Assembly (NCBI GenBank): GCA_964059195.1
Contig: CAXKWD010000006.1
Coordinates: forward strand, 4,952,530 to 5,016,529
DNA length: 64,000 nt
Direction of reading: 5' to 3'
From: Ectobius pallidus
Taxonomy: Eukaryota; Arthropoda; Insecta; Blattodea; Ectobiidae
Below, one piece after another: positions 1-10,346 of the stretch. The position numbers were made by a program, and so were the translations under genes. The notes beneath the pieces are model-generated. The model saw nothing but the letters and a program-made list of their open reading frames with translations, was not told the DNA's origin and searched no databases. How positions within the stretch are numbered: position 1 is the stretch's first letter; each line of letters opens with the position of its first letter.

Positions 1-14
1 CAATACCTGCACGT

Positions 15-341
15 TTGGTTATGTATGCTGATGACACTACTGTATTGAACTCATTCAATGATGTCTGTGATACTGATGTTACTCTAGATTTGCTAAATGA
101 TTGGTTTTCTACTCATGGACTTTGTATGAATCCTGGTAAAACTCAGTCGATTATCCTTAATCACATGACAAATGAAGACATTGAATCTGTCAAAGTACTT
201 GGTTTCCATTTGGATAGTAAACTTAATTGGAGAGTTCACACTCAAGAGCTTTGTAAAAGGTTATCCAGAGTCATCTTCTTGTTAAGGAAACTTAAAAATG
301 TACTACCTCCTCATGCTCTAATTTGTGCCTATCATTGTTTT
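15..341 (+). pseudogene. Reverse transcriptase fragment of LINE-A (YADD block to thumb)
   Basis: The frame is open from the window edge and contains YADDTTVLNS, the catalytic Tyr-Ala-Asp-Asp box of non-LTR reverse transcriptases, then NPGKT and the block around VLGFHLDSKLNW that follows it in jockey-like enzymes. Reading stops where R1 was inserted, and the protein continues at about 1228. Only the C-terminal third of the reverse transcriptase is visible, and no start codon is in the window. The role would have been target-primed reverse transcription of the element's own RNA. It is a dead copy. Confidence 0.85.
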
Positions 342-1222
342 TAGGTAGATTTTCGAAGAAAAATCTACCTATTGCAATGGATACCACTTTATGATTTTCG
401 AAAAATTCTTTCATATCTTTACGTTTCATGCTCCCCTAAGTACGAAACCACCGCCCGTTCAAAAAAAAATTTTGTGATATTTATATATATATATATTTAT
501 ATATATATATATATTTATATATATCTTTACACGATAGCGGCCGTAATTTTGAAGATATTTGAACCAAATTTTATTATGTTATTTCTAGGCCCAATAGTTC
601 GGACAAGTTCGTTAATGGGCAAAATTGGCCCAAGGGGGTGGTCGGGGGAGGGGGTTGAAATTTTAAAACATTTATATCTCGGCCCCTATGAAGTATAGAG
701 GGAAACTTTGTTTGAATAAATTAGAGTACTCCCTATGGAGTTCACAGTGACACCAACAATTCGGGGGTTCGAGTGAGGGTGGGGGTGGGGGTGGGGGTGG
801 GGGTGGGGGATGAAAATTCGAAACTTTTGAAACCACGTCTTGTGGGGTATCGTTGAAAAGCTCTTGATGAGTACTCTACAAATCAATAAATAGTTTCTTG
901 ATAGCTCTCATATGACGCGAGATTTTAATGTTTGAAAATAATAACACTTAAAAGAATTATTATAATATCATAATTTTGTCTTGTTTAGCGGCTTTACTAA
1001 TTTTATTCATTGCTGATCTTGCGCACGGCCTCCCAGAATATTATATCCTATTCTTGTTGTCAAAACAAATGATTGTAGGCTCTTCCTCTTTACCGAATTC
1101 AGTTCTTATTACTGCAGGTTTACCATGCCAAGGCTAAAGAAAAAGAGTGCTATGCAGCGACAATAAATTAAACCAAAAGCACTTCGAAATCTACCTCCGC
1201 CTGTAGGCCTGCCTAAAGGGAT
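342..1222 (+). repeat. Dispersed repeat R1, copy 1 (about 880 bp)
   Basis: The same sequence recurs at 39341-40221 almost base for base, and its 3' end appears reversed at the window end (63968-64000). It begins TAGGTAGATTTTCGAAG, folds at once into a hairpin (AATCTACCTA follows), carries a (TA)n tract and a (GGGTGG)n tract, and ends CCTGCCTAAAGGGATTTTTT. A complement of the 5' end (CTTCGAAATCTACCT) lies 40 bp before the 3' end. All three copies sit in T or A runs. It has no coding capacity: the reading frames over the TA and GGGTGG tracts are by-products of the repeats. Class not assigned. Confidence 0.85.
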
Positions 1223-1227
1223 TTTTT

Positions 1228-1681
1228 CAATGTGCATTAATTTGACCTATGGTGTGATGCTCTGGGGTAACAGTCCTGGTGCCAAGGATGTTTTCTTGTT
1301 ACAAAAAAAGGCAATGCGCATAATTAAAGGCTGTGGACCTTTCCAATTCCGTTGTTTGCTGAATTTCATATTTTAACTTTATCACCACTTTATGTATATT
1401 TCAACTTGGTTTATATCTATGTGAATTTATCTGCTAATATCCAACAACATGATGTTCATAACTATAACACACGAGGTAGTCATAACCTAGTGGTACCTAG
1501 ATGTCGACTCCAAATGACGCTTGATAGTCATGTTGCTGTTGGTATAAAACTATACAACAAGTTGCCAGAAAGTGTGAAATCACTAAATAATGTAAATATC
1601 TTTAAGAAGAAAATTAAATTTGTATTGCTAAAGAACAACTATTATACTGTTAAGGAACATCTTGCTCTTAATTGGACTTAA
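1228..1681 (+). pseudogene. C-terminal end of LINE-A pol after the R1 insertion
   Basis: Directly after R1 the frame gives LTYGVMLWGN and FLLQKKAMRIIKG, the conserved segment after the reverse transcriptase thumb in jockey-like elements (LINE-B has CYGLLFWGN and LLLQKKAIRIM). A frameshift near 1340 moves reading to a frame with the YNTRGSHNL block and KLYNKLPESVK, ending at a stop at 1681. With 15-341 this forms one broken pol gene. No function is expected. Confidence 0.8.
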
Positions 1682-1756
1682 CTCTCTATGTTGGACGAAG
1701 CCTGTTGCATGTAAGTGTTTAATGGCCAATAAATATTACATTATTCAAGGACAGAT

Positions 1757-1906
1757 TTGCATAATTATATTAAATTAAGCTTTTCAAAATTTGCAGAACT
1801 CCGACCAAAGCTCAAGTGCTACACATACTGTACGTGTTTGTACAATCCAAAATGTTGTTGTTGTTGTTTGCTAATGCTCAGGAACTTGGATTTCCTCCAT
1901 TCTCCT
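1757..1906 (+). pseudogene. Family X transposase relic X-B, fragment 1
   Basis: The translation LSFSKFAELRPK followed by HTVRVCTIQNV (one frameshift between) matches residues about 329-360 of the intact family X transposase at 18696-21161 (FSKFADLRPK, HTVCVCTVHQNV). The N-terminal part is missing, replaced upstream by LINE-A. The fragment is cut at 1910 by X2, and the same protein resumes on the same strand at 11175. X-B is the oldest visible layer of this region: X2, LINE-B and a MITE all lie inside it. Non-functional. Confidence 0.8.
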
Positions 1907-1910
1907 TCAG

Positions 1911-2913
1911 GGGTCAATCCATATGAAGTCATCCAATAATAAAATAATTTGTTGCTGACCTATTTTATTTTATTTTTAAGTATATATTTTCTGTTTCTAT
2001 GTGTATCTGGGAGTACAAAACAATTTTTTTCACATTTTTATCACTAACGCTTCGGCAACTAGTGGCCAATTTGCTTAGAAGGATCTGTCATTTTTGGCAT
2101 TTTCAAAGGTTAGCGGTAAGTTAAATAACTATTTTATTTATGAAGATATCAACTTGAAGTAAAAACCATCTTAATCTACAAAAAACATTCTACAATTCAT
2201 GATATGACCAAAAATTTGTTAGGTCTTAAGGAAATAATCTAAAACTATATTAGAAAATGCAGTTCCGATTAGAAAAATTTAACAACTTTTTAAAACTTTT
2301 TATCATAGAAGGGATAAAAACACATGTTTCATATTTTCCCCCCACAAAGATATAGTAGATCACTAGATGCTAGTAAAATTTGAGATCATTTATGTAAATC
2401 CTTTAGGTTTTATGAGTCTTCAAATATCGAGATTTTGCAGAATTGTTGATTTTCAAATTAAAATATCTCAAATGGGACTGAACAGAAAAATCTGAAATTT
2501 TCTCAAAATATTCTTCTAGTGCCTAGTGATCAACATATAAAATTTCATCACTGTGTTCTGACCAGAAGTATTTTATTTTTAATGAAGAAAATGCTAAAAA
2601 ATAACACTGTCAAATGAACGAATAACAGTGTTAAAATACATTAAAAATTGTCAAAAATAATATAATTATTTGTTGTTGCTAGTAAAATTAAATATGCCAT
2701 AAAACTAACATATTAAATGTTCCATGGTAGTAGTCATAGTGATCAATACTCCAGCAGAAGGAGACCATATTGCCACATTTGCTGAGCAAGCCAGAATATG
2801 CTGACTTGAAAAAGGCAAGTCTCTAAAGACTCCTCTGTAGCTCCTTTGTTCAGTAATCAGTAGCTGTGCTTGACTGAAGATATCAAAAAAGTTGCCCCTT
2901 CAGTTAAAAAAAT
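1911..2913 (+). repeat. Left terminal inverted repeat of X2
   Basis: About 1 kb, matched in reverse complement by 9956-11170 for its outer part and by 3369-3492 for its inner part. The inner end is the GTTGCCCCTTCAG segment just before the transposase relic. No coding capacity is seen. The right copy differs by small substitutions and by an inserted inverted-SINE element. Confidence 0.85.
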
Positions 2914-3368
2914 TGTTTATTTCAGCGATGGAGATGGTAGCCAGTACAAAAACAAAAAGAGCTTTTTGAATATTTGCAATCACTTTTAAGCTGAATAGCA
3001 TTTTTTTGCCACTTCTAATGGAAAGAATGCTTGCGATGGGATTGGAGGGGGTACAAAGAGGGCTGTCTCGATGGCTAGTTTGCAAAGACCATATTTGGAC
3101 CAGATACCTTCAGCAGAAGAAGTGTTCAAATTTTGTTCTGAAGAAATTCAAGGTATTTCCTATACACTTGTATAAACATTTTTTAAACCTTTGGCTCAGC
3201 TGTGGAACAAACTTCTAGCATCATAAGGTGTTACATTCACTCAAAAAGTTATATTTATGGTGAACATAGTATTTCCATTTTGCCCAAATTTGAAATAAGA
3301 CCTTTCGAAGTAAAGGACATTGTTTCCTGCATTATGATCAGAACTGGTGGTTTGGTGAAATTGATATT
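2905..3368 (+). pseudogene. Family X transposase relic inside X2 (C-terminal part)
   Basis: The frame from about 2908 reads KKIVYFSDGDGSQYKNKKSF, then two stops, then HFFATSNGKNACDGIGG and MASLQRP. This is the block of X1 residues about 570-637 that holds two of the three presumed catalytic aspartates. Further on, in another frame, KGHCFLHYDQNWWFGEI matches KGYVTCENNNHWWLGVV near residue 735 of X1. Residues before about 569 are absent. The gene is dead, but it ties X2 to the same family as X1 and X-B. Confidence 0.8.
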
Positions 3369-3492
3369 TTTTTAAGTGAAGGGGCAACTTTTTTGTTCTT
3401 TTCAGTCAAGCACAGCTACTGATTACTGAAAAAAGGAGCTACAGAGGAGTCTGTAGAGACTTGGCTTTTTCAAGTCAGCATATTCTGGCTTG
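3369..3492 (-). repeat. Inner part of the right inverted repeat of X2
   Basis: Reverse complement of 2788-2913 (for example AAGTCAGCATATTCTGGCTTG against CAAGCCAGAATATGCTGACTT). It ends in CATATTCTGGCTTG, which is repeated at 9955-9968 on the far side of the Penelope pair, and this marks the insertion point. Confidence 0.85.
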
Positions 3493-4032
3493 TTGATAAA
3501 TTTCATTTTGTTCCTCTAGTGCTGGTAATACGTTTTTAATTGTGAATTATTTTCCACCTTCAAGCACTAGTATATTTTATATTGATATTGCAATAATAGG
3601 GTGCTGACGGAGAATTTCTAGACGGTTTTTGTACCTGTTTATTTTATTTTATTATAATAAATACACAATAAAATCTAAAAAGCATGTGTTGAAGAAGAAA
3701 CGTCAGGTTAAAATCTATGTACAAAAGTATTCTTCTACCAACAGTCACAATATTAAAATTAATCAGGTGAATTTCCAATGGTTAAAAATATACAAGAATA
3801 TAATATGTACACTGTTTTTTATAATATTAAAATTATCGTCAATAGTTAAAAAATGTACAAGAGTCTATTCTTCCATTATCAATCTCATCAATAAAATTGT
3901 TTTTTCATTTATCTTAACTATGTATACACTGTTTTTTATGAGTTGATACCACAATGGTACGGTATATATGTAGATTCGTAGTATGGATTTTCTAGAATTC
4001 TTCTGTCAGCAGTCATTAAACAATATCAATGT

Positions 4033-4096
4033 ATTTTACATGGAGATGCATTTCGATGCCCGGTTTTGCATCATCTTCAGTCCCAAACACTAAAAT
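4033..4096 (-). ncRNA. Hammerhead ribozyme of PLE-L
   Basis: Mirror copy of the motif at 9394-9457. On the minus strand it has CTGAAGA, a stem GATGC/GCATC, then GAAA and the palindrome ATGCAT. Flanking ATTTTA and TAAAAT can pair as outer stem I. Ribozymes of this type are known near the ends of Penelope-like elements. Confidence 0.75.
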
Positions 4097-4288
4097 TAAG
4101 AAGAAAAATTGGGGTTTAGACTATTAAGTGGAATATGTTTTGAATTTTGTTGAGTTTCTATGGTTATTGTTTTTTAGGGTTATGTGTAATTAAATAAAGT
4201 CCATATAATATTTTATGCTACGTTGTGTGAATTTGCGTAGTAATAAAAGTAAAAAGAGATTTGTACTTACAGTTATATTTAGACTTGT

Positions 4289-6790
4289 TTATGGTGAAGT
4301 GTTCATTGCGTGAGCAGGAGAGCTACTAACTTGCCGAGCTTTGCGAAGGTCAGAAGTTAGTTCTAGGCATGTTTCAAATAGTTTATTTTGGTCTATAGTG
4401 TCTTCATTAACTGTGTGTTCCTTATGTTTATAAATTTCAAATTGTTCAAGTGTGTTTAGCTTTGTACTTTTTCCATGCTTATGTAGAATTTCCATGGTTT
4501 TATCAATTGTATTTAAAGCATGTATATTATTTACGAGATGTTTGGCAAATGCAGATTTGTTTCTATTATATTTAAAGTCACTGACATGTTCAGCGTAGGC
4601 CTATCTTTGTTTAAAAGACCTGCCCGTTTGACCTATATAAATTGCGTTGCAGTCTGAACATTTTAATTTGTAGACGCCACATTGTTCGTATTGATTTTTC
4701 TTGCTATTTATTGTATTATGTATATGGGAACGGATATTGTTATTAGTTTTAAAGGCAAATTGAATTTTATCTGATTTTAGGGGTTTGATTATTTTATGTA
4801 TGTTTGAATCTGTATATGTGAAAGTAATATATTTCTTAATATCGTCGTTGTTATTAATGGGTTGTAATTTAGAGATTACGTTTTGTTTCTTATGTAATTG
4901 TTTCTTTTTCTTATTAAGTAAATTGTATACTAGAGATTTTTTTGTAGCCGTTGTTAATTGCGATTTGAATTATTGTTTGTAATTCTTTGTGGTAGTCTTT
5001 TTTGTTCATAGGTATATGTAATAATCTGTGGATCATGTTCCTGAATGTTGCAATTTTTTGAGATTGGGGGTGGTTGGAAGAGCTGTTAATTATATTATCT
5101 GAGAAAGTGGGTTTTCTGTAGATGCTGAAGTTTATTTGTTTATTAGAGAATTTGATATTTAGATCCAAAAAATTGATTTTTTTATTTATGGCTTCTTCTA
5201 ATGTGAATGTTAGGTTTTTGTGTAAGGCATTGAAGTGCTGTAGGATATCTTGAGTATTTTTAGATTCACATATTAAAATAATATCATCAACGTATCTGCC
5301 ATAAAATTTGATTTTATACTTGGATATAATATTGTGTATTATTTTCTCTTCAATGTTTTGTAGAAAAGTTTCTGATAGGATGCCTGACAAGGGAGAACCC
5401 ATAGCTAGGCCTTCTTTTTGTTGGTATATTTTCCCATTAAATTCAAAATAATTTTGGTTCAATATAGTATTAAGAATATTACTTATTTGTTCAGCATACA
5501 AAGGGCTGTCGCCATTGTCAATTAATCGTTGATTGATGATGTTGACTGTTTCTCTTCAATGTTTTGTAGAAAAGTTTCTGATAGGATGCCTGACAAGGGA
5601 GAACCCATAGCTAGGCCTTCTTTTTGTTGGTATATTTTCCCATTAAATTCAAAATAATTTTGGTTCAATATAGTATTAAGAATATTACTTATTTGTTCAG
5701 CATACAAAGGGCTGTCGCCATTGTCAATTAATCGTTGATTGATGATGTTGACTGTTTCTTGTAGAGGGATATTTGTATATAGGTTTTTAATATCTAGTGA
5801 AAATATAGTTTCGTTTCTGTTAATTTGAATTTCTTTTATTTTGTTGACTAGCTCAATTGAGTTTTTTAAAGTATATAGATTGTTTAGTTCTAGTCTCTGC
5901 TGTAATAATTTTGCAATCGTTTTTGAGATTCTGTAAGAGGGTGCATTTATGAAATTAACAATGGGTCTGATTGGTTCATTTGTTTTATGTAGTTTGATTT
6001 GGGCTTTTAGATTTGGTGGTTTTGGATTTATATTTATATTGGTCTTTTTATCATTATCATTAAATATCAAGCTACTGTCTTTCATCAATTTCTTTATTTG
6101 ATTTTGAAATTTTCCTGTTGGGTCTTTATTAATTTCGGTTATGTTGTTCTCATTGAAGAAATTTTTTGTTTTTTGTATATAGTCCTCTTTATTCAACAGA
6201 ACTATGGAATTTCCTTTATCAGCTCTTGTATTTACAATGTTATTCTGTTTTAGTTTGTAGTTAAGCTTTTTTATTAATATTTTATCTTTTTTCTCTTTCT
6301 GGGTTGTGTTTGTATTATTTTCAACAGGATATACTTTTTTTAGGTTATTAGCTATTTGTTTCCGTAGGTTATCTTGCTCGGATGTTTCAAGTTTTGTGAT
6401 CGCAGTTTCAGCGTCTATAGTGATGGAGTTAATTTTTTCATTGTGGTCAGGCATAAAGTTATGTTTGTATCCTAATTCCAATACTTGCTTTTCTTCAGGG
6501 TTAAGTTTTATGCTAGAGAGATTGATTAATCTAGGATGGAACTTTATGGTAGGATTAGGGGGGGATTTGTGATTGTGTGATTGTGGTGTAAGAGTGTTGA
6601 CTGACTTTAGTTTTTCGATTTTCTTGTTTAGGGTTTTGTATTTATTGTCTATTTCATTTTTTAGTTTGACTTGTATATTATTGTATAGTGTAGGCCATTC
6701 ATTTTTGAAGAGAAAAGATGCTTCTAGGTGTAGTTTGTATAGTTGTTCATTAATACAGTTTTTCTTTGTGTATAGGAATTTTATTTCTCT
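4289..6790 (-). pseudogene. PLE-L: Penelope reverse transcriptase plus GIY-YIG, broken
   Basis: Read on the minus strand from 6790, the protein begins with a Penelope-type N-terminal segment containing NEWPTLYNNIQVKLK. It then has the reverse transcriptase blocks: FSLDIKNLYTNIP (first Asp), GLAMGSPLSGILSE, and GRYVDDIILI with the YVDD box. After a frameshift come CGVYKLKCSDCNAIYIGQTG of the GIY-YIG nuclease and a C-terminal tail to 4289. Defects are a 206-bp tandem duplication (5343-5754), one extra A in an A run near 4935, and a TAGGCC hexamer at 4597. The copy has 94 bp more 5' sequence than PLE-R. It would have made an RT-endonuclease for target-primed transposition, but is non-functional as it stands. 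Confidence 0.9.
5343..5754 (-). repeat. 206-bp tandem duplication inside PLE-L
   Basis: Two adjacent copies, 5343-5548 and 5549-5754, of the segment coding YAEQISN to FLQNIEEK. 206 is not a multiple of three, so the reading frame is broken. PLE-R has the identical duplication at 7733-8144. Confidence 0.9.
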
Positions 6791-7732
6791 GGCCTACACT
6801 ATACAATAATATACAAGTCAAACTAAAAAATGAAATAGACAATAAATACAAAACCCTAAACAAGAAAATCGAAAAACTAAAGTCAGTCAACACTCTTACA
6901 CCACAATCACACAATCACAAATCCCCCCCTAATCCTACCATAAAGTTCCATCCTAGATTAATCAATCTCTCTAGCATAAAACTTAACCCTGAAGAAAAGC
7001 AAGTATTGGAATTAGGATACAAACATAACTTTATGCCTGACCACAATGAAAAAATTAACTCCATCACTATAGACGCTGAAACTGCGATCACAAAACTTGA
7101 AACATCCGAGCAAGATAACCTACGGAAACAAATAGCTAATAACCTAAAAAAAGTATATCCTGTTGAAAATAATACAAACACAACCCAGAAAGAGAAAAAA
7201 GATAAAATATTAATAAAAAAGCTTAACTACAAACTAAAACAGAATAACATTGTAAATACAAGAGCTGATAAAGGAAATTCCATAGTTCTGTTGAATAAAG
7301 AGGACTATATACAAAAAACAAAAAATTTCTTCAATGAGAACAACATAACCGAAATTAATAAAGACCCAACAGGAAAATTTCAAAATCAAATAAAGAAATT
7401 GATGAAAGACAGTAGCTTGATATTTAATGATAATGATAAAAAGACCAATATAAATATAAATCCAAAACCACCAAATCTAAAAGCCCAAATCAAACTACAT
7501 AAAACAAATGAACCAATCAGACCCATTGTTAATTTCATAAATGCACCCTCTTACAGAATCTCAAAAACGATTGCAAAATTATTACAGCAGAGACTAGAAC
7601 TAAACAATCTATATACTTTAAAAAACTCAATTGAGCTAGTCAACAAAATAAAAGAAATTCAAATTAACAGAAACGAAACTATATTTTCACTAGATATTAA
7701 AAACCTATATACAAATATCCCTCTACAAGAAA

Positions 7733-8144
7733 CAGTCAACATCATCAATCAACGATTAATTGACAATGGCGACAGCCCTTTGTATGCTGAACAAATAAGT
7801 AATATTCTTAATACTATATTGAACCAAAATTATTTTGAATTTAATGGGAAAATATACCAACAAAAAGAAGGCCTAGCTATGGGTTCTCCCTTGTCAGGCA
7901 TCCTATCAGAAACTTTTCTACAAAACATTGAAGAGAAACAGTCAACATCATCAATCAACGATTAATTGACAATGGCGACAGCCCTTTGTATGCTGAACAA
8001 ATAAGTAATATTCTTAATACTATATTGAACCAAAATTATTTTGAATTTAATGGGAAAATATACCAACAAAAAGAAGGCCTAGCTATGGGTTCTCCCTTGT
8101 CAGGCATCCTATCAGAAACTTTTCTACAAAACATTGAAGAGAAA
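7733..8144 (+). repeat. 206-bp tandem duplication inside PLE-R
   Basis: CAGTCAACATCATCAATCAA starts at 7733 and again at 7939. The second unit runs to 8144, where the coding sequence continues into AATAATACAC. The duplication shifts the frame and is identical in position and content to the one in PLE-L. Confidence 0.9.
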
Positions 8145-8886
8145 ATAATACACAATATTATATCCAAGTATAAAATCAAATTTTATGGCAGATACGTTGA
8201 TGATATTATTTTAATATGTGAATCTAAAAATACTCAAGATATCCTACAGCACTTCAATGCCTTACACAAAAACCTAACATTCACATTAGAAGAAGCCATA
8301 AATAAAAAAATCAATTTTTTGGATCTAAATATCAAATTCTCTAATAAACAAATAAACTTCAGCATCTACAGAAAACCCACTTTCTCAGATAATATAATTA
8401 ACAGCTCTTCCAACCACCCCCAATCTCAAAAAATTGCAACATTCAGGAACATGATCCACAGATTATTACATATACCTATGAACAAAAAAGACTACCACAA
8501 AGAATTACAAACAATAATTCAAATCGCAATTAACAACGGCTACAAAAAAATCTCTAGTATACAATTTACTTAATAAGAAAAAGAAACAATTACATAAGAA
8601 ACAAAACGTAATCTCTAAATTACAACCCATTAATAACAACAACGACGATATTAAGAAATATATTACTTTCACATATACAGATTCAAACATACATAAAATA
8701 ATCAAACCCCTAAAATCAGATAAAATTCAATTTGCCTTTAAAACTAATAACAATATCCGTTCCCATATACATAATACAATAAATAGCAAGAAAAATCAAT
8801 ACGAACAATGTGGCGTCTACAAATTAAAATGTTCAGACTGCAACGCAATTTATATAGGTCAAACGGGCAGGTCTTTTAAACAAAGA

Positions 8887-8894
8887 TAGGCCTA
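8887..8894 (+). other. TAGGCCTA octamer breaking the GIY-YIG frame
   Basis: At AGA-TAGGCC-TAC the extra TAGGCC codes a stop and an alanine between SFKQR and YAEHV, residues that are contiguous in the GIY-YIG domain of Penelope elements. Removing six bases restores the domain. The mirror copy is at 4597-4604. It is one of 22 exact octamers in the window. Confidence 0.75.
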
Positions 8895-9393
8895 CGCTGA
8901 ACATGTCAGTGACTTTAAATATAATAGAAACAAATCTGCATTTGCCAAACATCTCGTAAATAATATACATGCTTTAAATACAATTGATAAAACCATGGAA
9001 ATTCTACATAAGCATGGAAAAAGTACAAAGCTAAACACACTTGAACAATTTGAAATTTATAAACATAAGGAACACACAGTTAATGAAGACACTATAGACC
9101 AAAATAAACTATTTGAAACATGCCTAGAACTAACTTCTGACCTTCGCAAAGCTCGGCAAGTTAGTAGCTCTCCTGCTCACGCAATGAACACTTCACCATA
9201 AACAAGTCTAAATATAACTGTAAGTACAAATCTCTTTTTACTTTTATTACTACGCAAATTCACACAACGTAGCATAAAATATTATATGGACTTTATTTAA
9301 TTACACATAACCCTAAAAAACAATAACCATAGAAACTCAACAAAATTCAAAACATATTCCACTTAATAGTCTAAACCCCAATTTTTCTTCTTA

Positions 9394-9457
9394 ATTTTAG
9401 TGTTTGGGACTGAAGATGATGCAAAACCGGGCATCGAAATGCATCTCCATGTAAAAT
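9394..9457 (+). ncRNA. Hammerhead ribozyme of PLE-R
   Basis: The core CTGAAGA (9410-9416) fits the hammerhead consensus CUGANGA. Stem II is GATGC with GCATC around an eight-base loop, followed by GAAA (9436-9439). Stem III is the palindrome ATGCAT (9439-9444), so it would form best between two RNA copies; C9445 is the expected cleavage nucleotide. Stem I is GGA/TCC plus ATTTTA (9394-9399) pairing with TAAAAT (9452-9457) across an internal loop. This matches the type I, short stem III hammerheads described for Penelope-like elements, where they may process element transcripts. Confidence 0.8.
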
Positions 9458-10107
9458 ACATTGATATTGTTTAATGACTGCTGACAGAAGAATTCTAGAA
9501 AATCCATACTACGAATCTACATATATACAGTACCATTGTGGTATCAACTCATAAAAAACAGTGTATACATAGTTAAGATAAATGAAAAAAACAATTTTAT
9601 TGATGAGATTGATAATGGAAGAATAGACTCTTGTATATTTTTTAACTATTGACGATAATTTTAATATTATAAAAAACAGTGTACATATTATATTCTTGTA
9701 TATTTTTAACCATTGGAAATTCACCTGATTAATTTTAATATTGTGACTGTTGGTAGAAGAATACTTTTGTACATAGATTTTAACCTGACGTTTCTTCTTC
9801 AACACATGCTTTTTAGATTTTATTGTGTATTTATTATAATAAAATAAAATAAACAGGTACAAAAACCGTCTAGAAATTCTCCGTCAGCACCCTATTATTG
9901 CAATATCAATATAAAATATACTAGTGCTTGAAGGTGGAAAATAATTCACAATTAAAAACATATTCTGGCTTGCTCGGCAAATGTGGCAATATGGTCTCCT
10001 TCTGCTGGAGTATTGATCACTATGACTACTACCATATAAGCATTCATGAACCACAGTTTATTGTCTCTGTTGGACATTACATGAGAATATTATAGGAGAA
10101 AAATTCC

Positions 10108-10182
10108 TCCGGCACTGGGACTAGAACCCAGGACCTTTGGCCAATGGTTTGGCCAATGCTCTACCAACTGAGCTAACCTGGA
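10108..10182 (-). other. tRNA-like unit, minus strand
   Basis: Reads TTAGCTCAGTTGGTAGAGC (A box) and GGTTCTAGTCC (B box) on the minus strand, with the end CCCAGTGCCGGA. The acceptor stem does not pair well (TCCAGGT against TGCCGGA). It is treated as SINE-derived, not a working tRNA gene. Confidence 0.65.
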
Positions 10183-10274
10183 GCTCAATTCACAGCACCA
10201 GATGGAACCTCTCTCCTATGACTGATTGCCCTAATGGTCTACCTCACAAGACAGACAAGTCATGTCATATGCAG

Positions 10275-10346
10275 TCCGGCTTAGCTCAGTTGGTAGAGCA
10301 TTGGCACGACTAGCCAAAGGTCCTGGGTTCAAGTCCCAGTGCCGGA
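10275..10346 (+). other. tRNA-like unit, plus strand
   Basis: Acceptor TCCGGC pairs with GCCGGA, the A box is TTAGCTCAGTTGG and the B box is GGTTCAAGTCC. The anticodon stem TTGGC/GCCAA encloses ACGACTA, giving GAC in the anticodon position but C instead of the universal U at position 33. It is probably a tRNA-derived SINE head and unlikely to be a functional tRNA. Confidence 0.6.

Larger units (their letters stand above)
1..1740 (+). mobile_element. LINE-A: non-LTR retrotransposon 3' part, interrupted by repeat R1
   Basis: The window opens inside the reverse transcriptase of a jockey-like non-LTR retrotransposon and follows it to its 3' end near 1740, where a short UTR with AATAAA-like sequence ends. 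Repeat R1 (342-1222) splits the coding region. The C-terminal part resembles that of LINE-B at 13760-14365, so the two are related. The 5' part lies outside the window. The element directly precedes the relic of family X transposase copy X-B, so it may itself be an insertion in X-B. Confidence 0.8.
6791..9201 (+). pseudogene. PLE-R: Penelope reverse transcriptase plus GIY-YIG, broken
   Basis: Mirror of PLE-L. The reverse transcriptase runs from 6791 (truncated at the palindrome centre) through SLDIKNLYTNIP near 7690, GLAMGSPLSGILSE near 7870 and again near 8076, and GRYVDDIILI near 8190. The frame then shifts at a run of seven A near 8545; with six A it would read on through LLNKKKKQLHKKQNV into CGVYKLKCSDCNAIYIGQTG, the GIY-YIG motif at about 8810-8870. 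An in-frame TAGGCC between SFKQR and YAEHV adds a stop. The tail ends at 9201. No intact protein can be made. Confidence 0.9.
3493..9955. mobile_element. Head-to-head pair of Penelope-like elements inserted in X2
   Basis: Two nearly identical Penelope-like elements lie 5' to 5': PLE-L on the minus strand (to about 6790) and PLE-R on the plus strand (from 6791). The inverted arms meet at 6696 and 6791 with a 94-bp single-copy spacer that is more 5' coding sequence of PLE-L. Both outer ends are element 3' ends, with shared sequence up to TTTTTAATTGTGAATT. The flanking 14-mer CATATTCTGGCTTG occurs at both junctions, so the pair behaves as one insertion. Because both copies carry the same 206-bp duplication, frameshift and hexamer, they were probably made from one template. 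Confidence 0.85.

Noticed and set aside
372..886. Reading frames over the (TA)n and (GGGTGG)n tracts of R1, both strands, and the matching ones near 39601-39869
   Set aside because: They are produced by low-complexity tracts, differ in length between the two R1 copies, and have no protein-like content outside the repeats.
6306..7181. 88-residue frames antisense to the Penelope reverse transcriptase (6306-6572 plus and 6915-7181 minus)
   Set aside because: They are exact antisense shadows of a conserved coding region and mirror each other because of the palindrome.
10108..10346. Two functional tRNA genes
   Set aside because: The anticodon loop lacks U33, one acceptor stem is mispaired, and both lie in the inverted repeats of a mobile element.
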